This document shows, piece by piece, positions 22,001 through 36,300 of a DNA stretch of 64,000 nt. The stretch's first letter is position 1. Each line of letters starts with the position of its first letter. The position numbers were made by a program, and so were the translations under genes. A model generated the notes under the pieces. The model made no database searches and had not been told where the DNA came from. It saw only the letters and a program-made list of their open reading frames with translations. The DNA comes from Hirudinaria manillensis (taxonomy: Eukaryota; Annelida; Clitellata; Hirudinida; Hirudinidae): NCBI GenBank assembly GCA_034509925.1, contig CM067530.1, positions 6,692,001 to 6,756,000 of the forward strand. Reading direction: 5' to 3'.

Positions 22001-24997
22001 TGAGTTCCTCAGATACCGCGATTAGGAAAGCAACAAGACAATGGCTTCATCTTCCAAAGGATGTCCCAAAGCCATTTTACCATGCTCCCGTCAAATCCGG
22101 TGGTCTGGGAATACTTCCATTTAAACAATGGGTTCCCCGGCTCAGAATAAATAGATTGGCAGATATCTTCTCTGAGACAGGTGGTCGTAAAGATGAATTC
22201 CTGTTGGATGTTCTTAGGAACAACACCCTGATCATGAGAGAATTCCGGAAATTTGGAACGTCGGAGGCAAAACAAGCAAAACTGGATAGGAAAGTGGCGG
22301 CCTCAGAGAGCCTATACAAAACTATAGACGGTTATGGATTAAGATCATTCACCAGAGGAATTGGAATGAGTGACTGGATTTCAGCAGCGGTTCCAAGAGT
22401 TCCATCTGGCCAATACATCAAATGCATAAAAGTCCGTGCGGCCCTTCACATGCTCCGAGCATCGAGATGGAATCCCCTGGCTTCAAGGAGATGCGGGGAG
22501 GGCTGCAATTCTTTCGAATCGCTGGGCCACATGATCCAGAGATGCCCGAGAACGGATGGCCCAAGGCACGAAAGACACAACGCTGTCGTTAGGAAATTAG
22601 AACGGGAATTACGAAAAAGGGGTTATATTACGGTAATAGAGCCCCGTATTCCAACAGAAAAGGGACTCAAAATTCCTGATTTGTGTGCCTGGACACGTGA
22701 CCTCTACATAGCGACTGATGTTGCCGTGACATCCGATGATTATGATTTAGACAAGTGTCATGAGAGCAAGGTTTCAAAGTACGACCTTAAAGATGTTCAT
22801 GATTGGATGTTAAGGAATGCCCCAGGCGGCGTCCAAAGAATGCTTCCGAAGGTTGGCGCCTGCGTTTGCAACTGGAGAGGAGTCATGAGTGCAGAATCAT
22901 ACAATCGGCGCTTCGAAGACGAGTTTAATGTACGTTATGCTCTCGGTCCTCAGTCACAGTTACAAAATCTGGAGGGCTCACAGGTGCCCACTTCCGAGGG
23001 CAATCGCACTTTCTCGGACTGCGAATTCTTAATGACATTGGCAGTTGACGTTACTCGGCGCATTCGGTCGTGATTTCACCTTCTGACCGAATGTCCAGGG
23101 TGATCTCGGGCCCTAGTGCGGACACTAAACTTTGGAGAGGCCGTCGGAATATTGTTGTTTGTGTTTTGGGTGTGAGGCCGAGAAAATAAAATTTAAAAAA
23201 AAAAAATAATAATAACAATAATAATAATATATTATAATGTTTTAACTTATAACTGATAACTTATAATAATTTTTCTTCTGAAGACTTTTTCAAAGGAGTA
23301 AATAAACGAAGGAAAAAATTGATAATAATTCAACTTTGATTCCACGAAGAGAAATATTTATAGAAAGTCCCTCGAGTGATTGGATCGGCCATTTTGTTTT
23401 GAAAGAGAGAGATGGCACTTCTCCTCATTGGAGACACCAGTCTATGGAAATTGAAAGTCTTTTCCTTTATTTCGTCATTCGGACAGAAAAAAATATAATT
23501 CAATCTATTAAAAGCTATTTTCTAAAAAAAAAATATTATTTTTAATAAATACAAAAATACAACTATGGTGCTTTCACATAAAGGAGTAGCGTGAACGTCC
23601 GTTATACATGTATATTAAAAATTACATTCAATCAATTATAAGATATAATTATAAAAAATACATTATATAATAATGTTCAAATTATTGTTCCCATCGAGCA
23701 ATACTTTAAATGTATTTCTATGGAAACCAAACTTGAATAAATTGGCAATTACGTCCTTTCGACGAGAAATAACGAAGCACGTTATGAACGGAAGATTTGA
23801 AATTTATTTGCAAAGCTCTCGATACACATCTCGACGAATATGTGACTCACTGCTGCCCCCTTGCAGGGCTGAAGGTTCCTCCAAAGGGTTTGACCCGCCC
23901 CCAGATCGAGTTCACTGAGCGGCAGACAAACCTCACCGATGGGATCGTCTCGACTGAATCTGTCGTAGTCCAAGACCAGCAAGTACAAGGTTCTAGTGGC
24001 CACTTTGTGGTACGGAAAGCCTGGCGAACGTTAGAAGATGATGTTTCATTTCTGCTACAGTCGAGGGGAATCAAATAGCCATTAAATGGAATGAATTTGC
24101 ACTGAAAGTCGGACCTTCGAATGCGAAAACTTCGTTCCAGCGAGGATTGAGATTCTTCCTCTTGATGTTAGTCGTCATGGTGTGCTTCTTGTCCGGGAGT
24201 AGAACTATCTTCACGTAGGGATCGCTGGTGCCCGATAAATCTTTAGCGGCCAGTTCTTCGGCTCTTATTATCCTCACGGTCAGCGTGCAGGATTCAAAGT
24301 CATAACTTACACTGAATTGGATCCTGCCGAGTTTCTGACTGGTGTCGTAATCTGGCTCTTCCAGGAGAATGTTCGAGATGTCGAATGCAGGGATGGACTG
24401 AGACACGTTGTTCGAGACTTGTTTGAATGGCGAGGCGTTCGTGGAATTTGGCTCGGAAATCTGAAATTTGTGAAAAAAGACAAAATAAACCTTTCCAAAG
24501 CCGATTCCTAGCACGGCTCGAGATCACGATTTTAATGTGCTTCCCTGGAGGCACTTGATGGCGACATAGTTTCCATTAAAATCTCCTTTCAAAGTTTTTC
24601 GAGTCTTCAGCTCAGAGCTATCGTTGATCGTGATTTTCAACGACTGTTGCGGTTTTGCAAATAATCTCCTTATAATTATAATTACGAAGCCAACATAATT
24701 TCTAAAGAAATTCAAAGCGTTTGAATGAAATGAAAACAATTCTTAGGTACAACCAAACATGGCAGAATCTCATTTCCTGTCGATGAAATCGTACAAAACT
24801 CACGGCATTAAAGACACCCTTGTTGTCTGCCAATTTATTTCTGCTCGTCTTTGTACAGGGAGAGGTGGCTTTGAGTAGGTTTGATGAAAACGATTCACTT
24901 CCGGTTAGATGGCTTTGTGGGAGGGGTTTACTTTGTGGAGCAGCTGCTGATGTTGACGACGACGACGACGACGATGCTGGAAGCTGGGAAGACGTGC
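19088..24997 (-). CDS. Syt7: Synaptotagmin-7-like protein, C2A and C2B domains, 5' incomplete
   Basis: A Ca2+ sensor for vesicle and lysosome exocytosis, normally anchored by one N-terminal membrane helix. Minus-strand exons in order: 24997-24804 (Ser-rich linker), 24460-24115 (linker end plus first half of C2A), 24020-23851 (rest of C2A), 19588-19474 and 19398-19088 (C2B, stop TGA). All phases fit. C2A begins [19 protein letters not shown] and carries [27 protein letters not shown] and [14 protein letters not shown], closest in my memory to synaptotagmin-7. C2A retains all its calcium aspartates. C2B has [22 protein letters not shown] and [12 protein letters not shown], ending QWHVLKEFR. The last C2B calcium Asp is Glu here. 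The membrane-anchor exons must lie above 25 kb but were not found. The 4.26-kb intron between C2A and C2B holds an R2 LINE. Confidence 0.9.
20628..23205 (+). mobile_element. R2-clade non-LTR retrotransposon (LINE), 5' truncated
   Basis: One open frame of 812 codons (20635-23073) holds the reverse transcriptase and C-terminal endonuclease of an R2-type LINE. RT features: [47 protein letters not shown]. After the RT come [37 protein letters not shown], a CCHC-type knuckle (CGEGC...H..RC...RH) and an endonuclease core with IPDL and ATDVAV, then [12 protein letters not shown]. Each segment aligns with R2 proteins of insects. The N-terminal zinc fingers and Myb domain are absent, so it is truncated just before the RT. 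RQGDPLSPLLFN is shortened to RQGDPHLFN, a 3-residue loss. The 3' end has TGTGAGGCCGAGAA, poly(A), then AAT repeats. It lies in a Syt7 intron, antisense to that gene. Confidence 0.93.
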
Positions 24998-24999
24998 CT

Positions 25000-27900
25000 A
25001 GGAGAGGAGAGGTTTTAGGAAAAAATTCCGTCTTTGAATGGACGATACCTTGGGCCTCTTTATCGCTTGCCCTTTCAACAATCAAACACCTGTCCTCTGT
25101 ACTTCGATCGGGGATTATTTACATTAACATATTTTATTATAATATTATTATTTTATTATATTAAAATAATAGTTAAGAATATTAAATCTTATTTTTAAAT
25201 TAAAGAATAACCATGAGTTTAAGTAAAGCTTAAAGAGGATTTTTTAAATAATATCTTCAGATATTAAATTTTATTTTTAGATTTTAATTTGAAAGCATGG
25301 TGTCTTCCCGTCAACAGTCACGAAAAAAAGGGGGTTTGATGATAATTAAAGAAATATTTATACGAAGGATTACATTTCAGAAACAATAACTTGTGGTTCT
25401 CATTTCAGAATTTTGTGAAGGAAATAAATCATTAAAATATAAATAATTAAATAATAAATGATAAAAAAATAAATCATTAAAATATAAATATATATAAAAA
25501 TAAATAAAAAAATAAATATAGATAAATACTTAAATAATGACAATGAACTAATTAGAAATTCTCGATTGAAAAGGAACATTAAATGTCCTTAAGTTTTACT
25601 TAAAAGACATATTCCACGTACAGGTGCAACTAGCAATTGCACAATTAATCAAATAATGGATTAAATAGGATTACTTGGAACGAGATGGAGGCTTCGAAAT
25701 CCCAATAAAGCGTTTGGAAAGATCCTTCAAGAGGAGGAACAATTTAAATCGAAAACTGTTTTAAAATCAAATAAACTTGTTCGTTTCGAACATGGAATCC
25801 TTCCTAAGCGGAATAATCAAATTTATCCAGAGTTTTTCTGAAATTTATCCCGAATTTATCTGATATTTATACTCAATTTATCTGAAATTTGTCTGGAATT
25901 TGTCTGAGCACAATTTCACATAAACAACTGCAAAAACGATGCTTTTTTTGGTGTCCGGCAATGTTTTTTGTCGTCATCTGTCACCTGGAAACAACTTAAT
26001 TTCTTTGATCACAGAACAACAACAAAATAGTTAGTAATTATTATTATAATTGTTATAGCTATACAATATAATATTTTATTATTATAATATATTATTATTT
26101 AATAATAATTATTATATAATATTATATATGTATGTATATATTATTTCGAAAAAGGAAAGAAATGTCCACTCAGACGTTCAACAATTTCTGAGAGCATACA
26201 CGTTCAGCTCGATTGACGAATAAGATTTGAAAAATAAAAAAACATTACAAAGTGCTTTCCAATCGATTTCGAGTTCAATTTATTTTCATAAAATTATTTC
26301 ATAAATAACATTTATTAAATTAATATTTATTAAATTACCATTTATTAAATGAACGACTTCATGAAACTTTATCGTTCAAATAATATGCAATTAATATTTT
26401 GATAATATGTGATTAATAGTTGGATAATACACATACAATGTTTAAAAATCCATTTAAATAATATTTGAATAATATGCGAATAATCCGCGAGAAATGCTAG
26501 GAAATGTCTAAAATGAATATCTCGAGGCCGCGACTTGAGAGCATTCAAGATGGAGGTGCCAATGAATTGCTGCATTTTTATTTTTATTTTTTTTTAGAAT
26601 TTTTTCCAGCACTCGAAAATATTTTTCAGCTCCTGAAATAATTTCGAATTTTTATTTTAAATAAAATAAATTCCTCTCGTCAGTTGTAACCATCTCGGGC
26701 GATAATCGTTTCATCTGAAGGTGGTTAATTATTTATGGGAATATCTTTGAAAGCTGTCTAATTATCTTGCATTATTAAGAAAAATGTTAATAGGATAATA
26801 GCTAGTTATATTGCGTTATTAAGAGTTAAGAGGATGGAAACTGGTTATCTTGCATTTCATATTAATAGGGTTATAGTTGGTTATCCTGCATATCCTATGA
26901 ACGTTTGATATAACTAGCTAGCTTTCAAATACATTGTAAGGGTTTAACATTGGTAAAAAGTTAATAATTTTGTGAATTTCATATTTCTTTAAGAACCATG
27001 GACAAGTAATTTATTAATTTTAAATTCAAAATTTTCCTAATTGGAATGAAAACGTTAAAGATTTAAGATAAATTTTTATATATTTCCAATAAATTACAAT
27101 AAATGTTCAATAAAAATAACAGCCACGATTTTAATTCCACTTTCCACTGGATTCCTTGCCATAATACATAATTAAATATTTTAATAAACAAATTTAAAAT
27201 ATTAATAAATAATATTAAGGCTGCTCTTGAATGAACGGAAGGAGGGATGGACAGATGGACGAATGACCAGATGGACAGATGGACGGACAGACGAATGGGA
27301 AGGATGAGTCAATTGATCGATTGAGGAGCAGAAATTACGTCCAGCCCAGAATGATCTTCAATTCTTCACCATGAGGCAAATGATTGATGGTCCACATGCA
27401 AGGTGCCTCTTCATGCGTTCAGTCGACCGCCAACATCGTTCAATGCTCGGACAAACAATTCTCTCAATTTTTCAATAAACTTTCGTTTATTGGGAATTTA
27501 TTTTTTAAATATTAAAATATTTGAATCGTTGTTTTTAAAATTTCCACTTTTAAAGCATTTCACACCCCTAAGAAGCCAAAGTCATAACTTGTTGACGGGG
27601 GTGTTGAAGTGTTGAGAATGCAGCTTCAACTGCTGCCATTCGTGGACAACATCGACCATGACTTCTGAATGAGGACCATAAACCCGCAGCTAACGCCTAA
27701 CGGATTTAGACGGACGAGATGTTGAAGAATGTCGTCTGCTAATTTGAGGTCTAAATGGAAAAGATGGCGCCAATCAATCCGAAATTGAGCCCGTGAAATT
27801 CGTTTTCATTTATTTTCCTTTCGGACATTTTCAGATCGGATCCGAAGTCACGTTTTTCAGAGCATTTATCGATGCTTCCAGCTTTGGAATCTTTAAAGAA

Positions 27901-28700
27901 ATTTGCCAGTTAATGACCAGCTCTCCAAAAATAACTCCTTCTTTAATGACGGCTCTTGCGGACGATCGTCGGAAGGGAAGCAAAAGGAAATGATGAATTG
28001 TCACAAAATCACGGAAATGCTTTAATTAATCTTTTCCTGGAATTCAGACATTAAAATCTATTTGTTTGTCTTCAACTTTGTTGCTCCTTGCAACGTTTCG
28101 TGCAAATTCAAATTCAAATTTCTTCGGGTTCCAACTTCGTTGTCGTGACGCGAGTTTCGAATCGTTGAATGTCAGAACACGTGACCAGGTTCACGTGCAA
28201 CATGTTTACATCATCAACCAATCAGAGGAGATGAATGAAATCAAATAATTCATTCCAAAAGGAATCCATTTCAATTTGAAGCTTTGACATTGAACGATCC
28301 ATCGTGCAGGAATATTCAATGCTTCTAGTAATTACCATATAATTAACAAATGAATTATGATTTAATAAAAACTATTTATCAATTTTATTATCTTTTATTA
28401 TTATTAATATTATTATTATATCAAAGGATGATACCATTTGAATTGAGTTGGAAAGTTGTAGTTACCACGACAGTTTGCATAAATTCGAAAAACATTTGCT
28501 TCGAAATTAAATTGATTTTAATTTAAAATTATAAATTATATAAAATATTATATCATTATAATATCATCACTATCATGGCCTTAGAAACAAAAAACAAATG
28601 TAAAAAATAACGTTGTTTGAACTGCCCTTGAAAGATGGATTGAAGTCTAATCAAGAGGAACTTCGATACATTAAAAAGTTAACTTGAAACTTAACTTTAT
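25000..28700. other. Upstream or intronic DNA of synaptotagmin-7, no exon seen
   Basis: AT-rich, with runs of ATAAAT at 25430-25530, mixed ATT at 26040-26130, and a short GGAC/GGAT-like stretch at 27236-27300. Because Syt7 exon 24997 needs a preceding exon ending in phase 1, at least one Syt7 exon must lie upstream, but I could not recognise it. Confidence 0.4.
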
Positions 28701-28705
28701 TTTTT

Positions 28706-28730
28706 TAACCTCTTCTTCTTCTTCTTCTTC

Positions 28731-28796
<66 letters not shown>
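28706..28796. repeat. Compound (CTT)n(ATT)n microsatellite
   Basis: About 7 CTT units run directly into about 22 ATT units. The same order of two repeats recurs at 46,250. Confidence 0.9.
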
Positions 28797-31700
28797 CTCT
28801 TCTTCATCTTGCTCCTCCTCTTTCTATTCTTCATCTTTAACTTAATGATGGCACTCTCCATCACGTTCAATCTTCTTCTGTAAATCCACTTCATGGAATA
28901 ATAATTCTTTGAATTGAATAATTCATTTTACTGAATAAATTATATTCCATCTGAGACTAAAGAAATGATTTTAAGCTGACAATATTTGATGTTTACAACA
29001 AAAATGACAGTTAATAAGACGTTTTAATGACATTTATTTCGCTTGCGCTGGAATGCAACAATAAAATTCTTCCTGACAATTCATGACTTCAACTCTTAAA
29101 CATATTTGAATTTCATCAAACCGATTTTATATGTTTTATATATAATTCCATCAAAAAGTATTTATTTACTTTAAGATTTTGTAAATTTTTTTTTATTAAA
29201 TTCTTTTTTATTAATATCTTTTTTATTAATTTCTTATTTATTATCGTTGCTTAAAAGTAATTTATTTTCAATGCATTAATTTCAATGGAGGTTTACATTA
29301 ATTTGAACTTATTTAATGTGACTTTCTCAGATTTTCTTGAGATTGGTTCATTATCGAAGGTTTTAAAGAATATTTTCCTGCTAATTTTATGTTAAATGTT
29401 GGAATTACATTAAAATCATTATTATTCAAATAATTTAGTATTTTAAACTTTACAAACAAAATATTTGTTTTTTGTGTTTTGTTTAATTGTATTGTCCATT
29501 TGTTGCATCCAATTATCTGAATATTTTAACAAATAAAACATTAATTCAAGAATTAAATTATTAAATGTAATAATTACGTTTTGATAAACGCAACCCAACA
29601 GCATTTATTAGGCACTTCGTTAATATTTTTGGATGCTTGTAATTACTTACAATTTTACACTTTCCCGAAAATTTATTTGAAAATCTGGAATTAAATTGTC
29701 ACGTTTTATTAATTAATAATTAATTCAAATAACGCCAAAATATTTCTTCGCAATTTGTATATATCAAACATATATTATTATTGTTGTTATTATTATTATT
29801 ATTATTGTTATTATTATTATTATCCTATTTCAATTATTTATTAATAGATCATAAATTTTTCTTTGTAATTTACGATGATCAAAATTTATTTGATCAAAAG
29901 CAAATGCAATCTCTGGGCTTCCGATTAAAACTAATTTTTTGAATTAATTTCCTGAATTAATGACTTAAAATTAATTTAAATTAATTAACCTTCAACATCC
30001 TTATTCGTGTCTTCTTAATGAAGCAGAACCTTTCGCAAATCATTAAAATTTTTAACGGGAAAATAACTTTATTATTTTAATTAATTTAATTAATTAATTA
30101 TATTTAATTATATTTATTTACGTTTTATTATTTTTACTTATTTTTTATTGGTTTCATAATTCATCAATTCAAAAGTTGACGAGTGTTTGTGACAATTCCT
30201 TTTCTCAACTTCAATTGGTTAAGTGTTTAATGAGAAATTAATTAATTGCTAGTATATGAATAAATATTTTATAAATATTTTTATTAATATTATAATTATT
30301 ATTTATACTATTATTAATATTATTATTTTTATTTATAATTATCTTTATAATTAAACTAGTAATCATAATTTGATAAGTATTTAATAAGCAAGTAGTTTTA
30401 ATCTGATGTTTCATTGAAATAAAGAATCGTCAGGTAAACTAATTTGAGTCTTAATTTGTAGTTAATATAGTTCTAATATTTAATAAACTTCCTAATAAAT
30501 TAAATATTTTCTTCAATTTATTTTTTTTTTTAAATTTGTTAACGAATTTTATTCGTCATTTTTTTATACCCATTTTTTGTTTAAAAACCTCTGCCTCTGA
30601 GATGGAACGACGAACTTTAACCTTTGCTTTAACCTTTTGAAGCCGAGTAATTAATTGTCACAACTTATTATTAATGGCTTCCGTCGACATCACTAAATTT
30701 GTAAATCCATGAAATAACAGAAAATAAATTAATTGAAATAAATTAATTAATAGGAACCAATTAATTAATACGAATTAAATAATTAATTGTAATAAATAAA
30801 TTAATAGAAATTAATTAATTAATTAAAATAAGATAATGAATTGGAATAAATAAATAAATTAGTTAATTGAAGTAAATTTTTGTCAAAAGTAACAAGAAAA
30901 AAAATATGAAAAGATTTTTAAATTTTTTTGAAGTTCGAATGAAACTTCGTTTCGAGTTGTTTTCAATTTCTTTTCAATTCCAAAGTTTTCCATTAATTTG
31001 AAACAAAAAGTTGTTGACGATTATTTCTTCTCATTTCTTTTTTTGCCAATTAAAGAAAAATTACGGGAAATTAATTTTTATTGTTTGTTTTGCAAATATT
31101 ATTGCAATAATATATTGGATTTATAATTGCTAATAATATTAATTTATATTATTAATGCACATTAATTATTTAATTTCATTTTAATCCTTGAAGGACTTTC
31201 AGACCAACTGAACTTATTCACGATGAGTTAATCAATTAATTCATATTAATTGTAAATAAATAAATAAATAAATTAGAAATTGTTCGAGGGTTGATTAAAA
31301 ATTAATTAAACTCTTCCTTGTTCTTTTCATTCCTTCAATTTGCTCAAATAAACAGATCAAGAAAACGTGTCGGTTCGAGAAACCAAACCAATTTGCTTTT
31401 TCATTTGTTATTGTACGTTATTTATTTATTTATTTATTAATTTATTTATTTATATATTTCAGTTAATACAAGTTAGGATGCCATACTTATTACATATATA
31501 TGTTTATTATGTTAATCCAGCTGCTATTATAACGGTATATGTTAATGCATTTGTCATAAACCTTTAAAAGTAATAAAAATAAAGGATGTTAATATTCAAA
31601 TAAGCAGATTTCCTACGAAAAAAAGATACTTTAAAGATGGCGCTGAACTTTATTTTTGGTAACAAAGAACCAATCTTTGTTTCCTTCCGTCAAATGAAAG

Positions 31701-31880
31701 CCTCCAATTTGCCTAAAATTACAAACAATTTAAATTTTTAAAGCAGTTTAAATTCAAAGTTTTTATTATTTATTTCTTTTTATTCTAAAAAAAATAACAA
31801 ATACAGAGTTCAATAAACCGTGAACTTTCGAAATGGGAAATGAAATCCTTCAACTCGACAAGCATTTATTTCATCGACGT
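28797..31880. other. Very AT-rich gene-free stretch
   Basis: Dominated by TTAATT/AATTAA and ATTATT runs (29760-29822 ATT/GTT; 30060-30130 TTAATTAATTAA; 30720-30860 AATTAATTAA; 31418-31450 TTTA). Nothing coding or structured is recognised. Confidence 0.6.
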
Positions 31881-33350
31881 TCAAGTCTAAAGCAGTTCAT
31901 TAATAAGTGGAAGGCTTCGTCGTTGCTCTGCACTCGCTCGAGTGTTCATTGCCGACCGGAAAAACACGGCGGCCTCTGATCACAAATCCATTGCATGCCT
32001 CGCTTGCCTCACCCAAGAGAAGGAACCTCGTCTCGAAAGATGGATCGATGGAAATGGAAGGAGAGGTGGAGGAAATCTCATCGATAGATTGCGACCATCG
32101 AGAAACAATCGATGGCGAAAATGAAGACACAGAAGGCACAATTCACGGGACGCATTCGGCTCCGTTTAGGGCTAGAACGTTTCAATCGAAAGCCGTGGAG
32201 AGTCGCGTGGGCCCTCGCATCGTCGGTCCTCGCAGCGCTGCCAACAGATTGACGTCCATAAGGTCCGTATGGTGATTTATTGTCGGCCGAGAAATTACTT
32301 CATAAATCAGGCAGTCAGGCGTGAAATGGATAAGTGTTCTCGGAAGGCATGTCTTAAGTGAATGTTGTGGAAATGACTCATAATTCACCGATCCTGCCCG
32401 ATGAAGCGCGCACCTCCCGCAATTAGGAAACTCCTTCGGTGCTCAAAAGTCTCGAGAAACGCTGCCAATCGGAATAATTGCTCGCCAAAGTTGCCTTCTC
32501 TGCCGACCGCGTGGAAACTCGAAGGACTTAATTGAAGGAGATTCGTCGAACGAATGACTTTGGCAATGAATGAACAAATGACTTTGGCAATGAATGAACA
32601 AATGACCCGAGCAATGACTGAACGGCAATGGCCACCTAATTGCTTCACTCGGTCATAACAGAAACCCTGCTGCACCTATTTTAATTGCCTCCCCGCTACA
32701 GATATTCTCTCCTGATTTGATGGACCACCTTGCAAAGGACTGAAGTGGAATGAAAGCAGTTCATCGAAGGAATCTCCGATCGATCACAGCTGGAGTCGAG
32801 AGCGATTTATTTGGCGCACTTTTGTGAACTCTGACCCCGAGCTGGAAGTTTCGATGTTGATCGATTATCATAAAGTTATAAGCTTCGACGGGTTATTATA
32901 GAACGCCGCCGACCTCCGTCGAGATTATTCAGGAGAGTGTCTTTAACGTCCTCGTTTTATGGCCAGGCATCGGTCAAAGCGCCGAATTAATATTTCTGTC
33001 TGCAACCATCAGGGGCCGCCTTTTCGAGCACATTCTCTGAAAGCTTCCAAAGTGAATTATCTCAATTTCCCCCAAATGGAGAGTCTGCCATCTTTAATTT
33101 CTCGCTCGACTCTGAAAAGCTTCGCATTAAATTTCGACTCGACGGACTCTGAGATTTCTCGCATTTTGATTTCATCCTCTTTTCCTCGGATTCTCGCAGA
33201 CCTTTTCAGAATGCAGATCAACGAAGAAGTTTGGGTTTTATCACGTGTCGCGAAAGAAATTAAAAGTCGATCGAAATTCCCCAACAAGTCATCCATCAGT
33301 TCGTTCTTCAGTCACGTGAGTTCATCGTCCGAAAATTCATTTCTGCTTCG
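31881..33350. other. GC-richer island with open frames on both strands
   Basis: Clearly different base composition from its flanks and free of microsatellites. Longest frame is 122 codons on + (31907-32275), with antisense frames opposite it. None has a family match, a credible start context or splice sites that I trust. Motifs such as ACTTCATAAATCAGG (32298), CGCAATTAGGAAA (32418) and TATCATAAAG (32868) recur in other islands of the window. A cluster of regulatory elements or an unrecognised gene are both possible. Confidence 0.3.
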
Positions 33351-36300
33351 ACAAGCATTCCATCGTTGGAACATCATTTTATTTTTATTTTTATTTTTTT
33401 ATTTATTTTTTTATTTTTTTGCATTCTTTGAAATCGATAAAAATATTTGGGTCCTGATGGATGATTACAATCAGGTGCTTCACTTTTAAGTCATGTTCAC
33501 GATTAGAGATTACGAAATAGATTTATTTTTTTTTTTTTGGTCGATAAATTAAATTTAAAACTTTGCAAATTCATTCCAACTGCACTCTCGCAGCTCAATT
33601 TAAATTCCTGACTCGTATCTTTTGGACAACAAGACTCTTATCTCTGCAGCGTCACTGAAAATTTCAATGTGGACAGACCCAAGGATGCATTCAGCTTTGG
33701 TTACAAATTCAAAGCCGTTTGAATCAAGATTCGTGGAATACTCAGGAAAGAGACAGAAATTTTCTTCAACATAATCATGGAGCGTTGCAAACCATTAATT
33801 TCCATTCTTATCATCTTCAGAGGTGACTTTTCGAAGCACCGATGAAGTCCCAAATGGTTCATGATTTTCAATTTTTGCAAACAGGATGACCTTGTGGAAC
33901 TTATAATCCTTATTAGAGGCTCGTCGACGTAAAACTAAAAATCTCCAAAACATGGATCTGCATTTTGAACAGAACTTCACTTCCGGCTTTTGCAATAAAC
34001 CTGTGTTTACCTCCAGCGACAAACAAAAAAAACCCTGGAAATAATTTTGTGAAGTCAATTTGTATTCTCAATGAAGCCTTCCTTCCTTACATTGTTTATG
34101 TGCCAGGAAAACAATGAATCTGCATTAATTCTTTTTGATGAATTCCTAACACGTGCATGTTTATAATAAGATTTAAATAATTAACTTGTTTAAGTTTCTT
34201 TAACCTATGCTGGGTCAGGTTCTGCTGGTACAAGCGATGCCTGAATCAATTAGTACTGAAATAATATTTTCTTTAAATTTATTTATTAAATTTAGTAACT
34301 TAAATATTTTAAAATATTTTATATTTTAGTCTTCCTTTTTAAAGGCACAAGTGAGTTCCGAAGAAAGCGATTTGAACTTCCTGGGATTAAAAACAATCAC
34401 GTGATTAAATTAATAAATATCAGAAATTATTTGAATTTACAGATTAAATAATCTATATATTAATTAAATGGACTTTTTAATAAATATAATTTTAACGGAA
34501 AATCTTCTCCTATTTAATGTTGAACTGAGTTTTTAAACGAAGGACATTCTGATTGGCTGAGCCTGCGTGAATAAGGAGATGATCCAAACGATCTCCAAGA
34601 TAAAAATGAACATAATTAAGAATAAATATCGTCACAAATAAAAATAAATTATGAATTAATTCGATCAAAAATACATTCAATTCAATCAATTCAATAAGCC
34701 TCCGATCACAAGCACGAAAGCCAATTACTTGCAGTTTCTCTCGCTAAACATTTTCCAGTAATTAAGCTTTTAAATCTCATCTTTTTCTTTTTAATCATCA
34801 AAAAACATAAGAAAAAAACTATTTATTTATTTATTTCTGAAGACAAGAAGCCGTCAAAAGTGATGGAATTCTGTTCGACTGTAACATCGTTGGACTGTTG
34901 AGATAAAAATTGCATGCCATGGACAAATACACGTGCGGATAAATACAGGAATAGGATAAATACGTAGGGCTCAGACAAAAACGATATAGTACAGAGGATA
35001 TTCTAAAAAGCAAAAAATATTCAATAAATACAGAATATCTTGTAAATGAAAAAGTACGTAATAAATATAGATTACTTTATGAATAAAAAATATTTAAACA
35101 TATGGAGTATTTTATAAATAAATTTAATAAATAGAAACTAATTTTGTAAATGAAACTTTTAATAAACAGAGAACGTTTAATATAACGGAATATATTTACC
35201 GGATGCCTTGCATTCTAATGCCTCTTGCCATGCATTACCAATGCATCCTCCCATGCATGACAATGCACCCTCCCATTCATTCCAACGCCCTGACACGCGG
35301 ATAATCAGCAAACAGCAGACCCTAAAAAAAAGACAATCCTCTGCGATACGCAAAGGGGCGTCACTTCGGACTTGTTCCATTTGGACAAGAAAATGAAGCT
35401 GGCCTCGTTTTTTTCCAAAAGAATGGACGATCGTGCGTCAGGGGTTCGCAAGGAATTCGATCCGAGACCCGAACGAGATGTTCCGAGTCCATCAGAAAGT
35501 CTTCGGAGATTTCTTGCGAACGAGTTTTCAGTTCGTATCGCTAGGAGCGGGAACGTGGTTGGTGCCATCGATGGAGATTTGCTTTTAAGGAATTTGTGGA
35601 GCAGAAGAAGTTTAACACTTAACGACTTGAAGTTCAACTATTGCACTTATTTTTGCTAAAACATCGATGGATTGAGTAGAAGATGATGAAAACAAAAAAC
35701 AAATCCAAGACTTTTTGCTTCGTTTCCACTTTCAAGATTGCTTTTATGAGATTATCACTTTATCAATTTAATGATTTACTGAATTTTTAAACTCTCGAAT
35801 TATTATTTTTTAAATATTATTTTATATATATTATTATTTAACAACTTTTAAAGCAATTTATTGTTTCATTTACAAACAAAGAAATGAATGTAATAATTGT
35901 GATTTAACCGAAACTTAACCGAAACGGATTACAGCGGTTGTCCTCAATGATTATTTCCTGAGCCTTGGAAGCAGTCGAGCGGGTTTTTAATCTCACCTAG
36001 AAACCCCATCATGTATTATTCATATAACAACAACAACAACAACAACAACGACGACGACGACGACAACAACAACAATAAGCGGCGAATTTTTAAAGCCCTT
36101 AAGATTTAAGACCGATCAGTAGGGCAGTGACATAATTTATCTTTTGTTTTCAACGTTTGAATATTTTTGGTTGGCAGTTGACGGATTGGTGGATTGCTTT
36201 CCAGGTGGATTCGGGAAAATATTTCTGCACTCATGAAGAATCATGGCGTAAATTCGTAATATCCATTTATCCATCTATTTTTCAAATGTTTTTTTTTTTT

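Noticed and set aside
31907-32275. 122-codon open frame as a gene
   Set aside because: Antisense frames of similar length overlap it, there is no recognisable domain, and higher GC alone explains the lack of stops.
35305-35659. Pair of overlapping frames of about 95-110 codons on opposite strands
   Set aside because: No domain or splice context; same GC-driven explanation.
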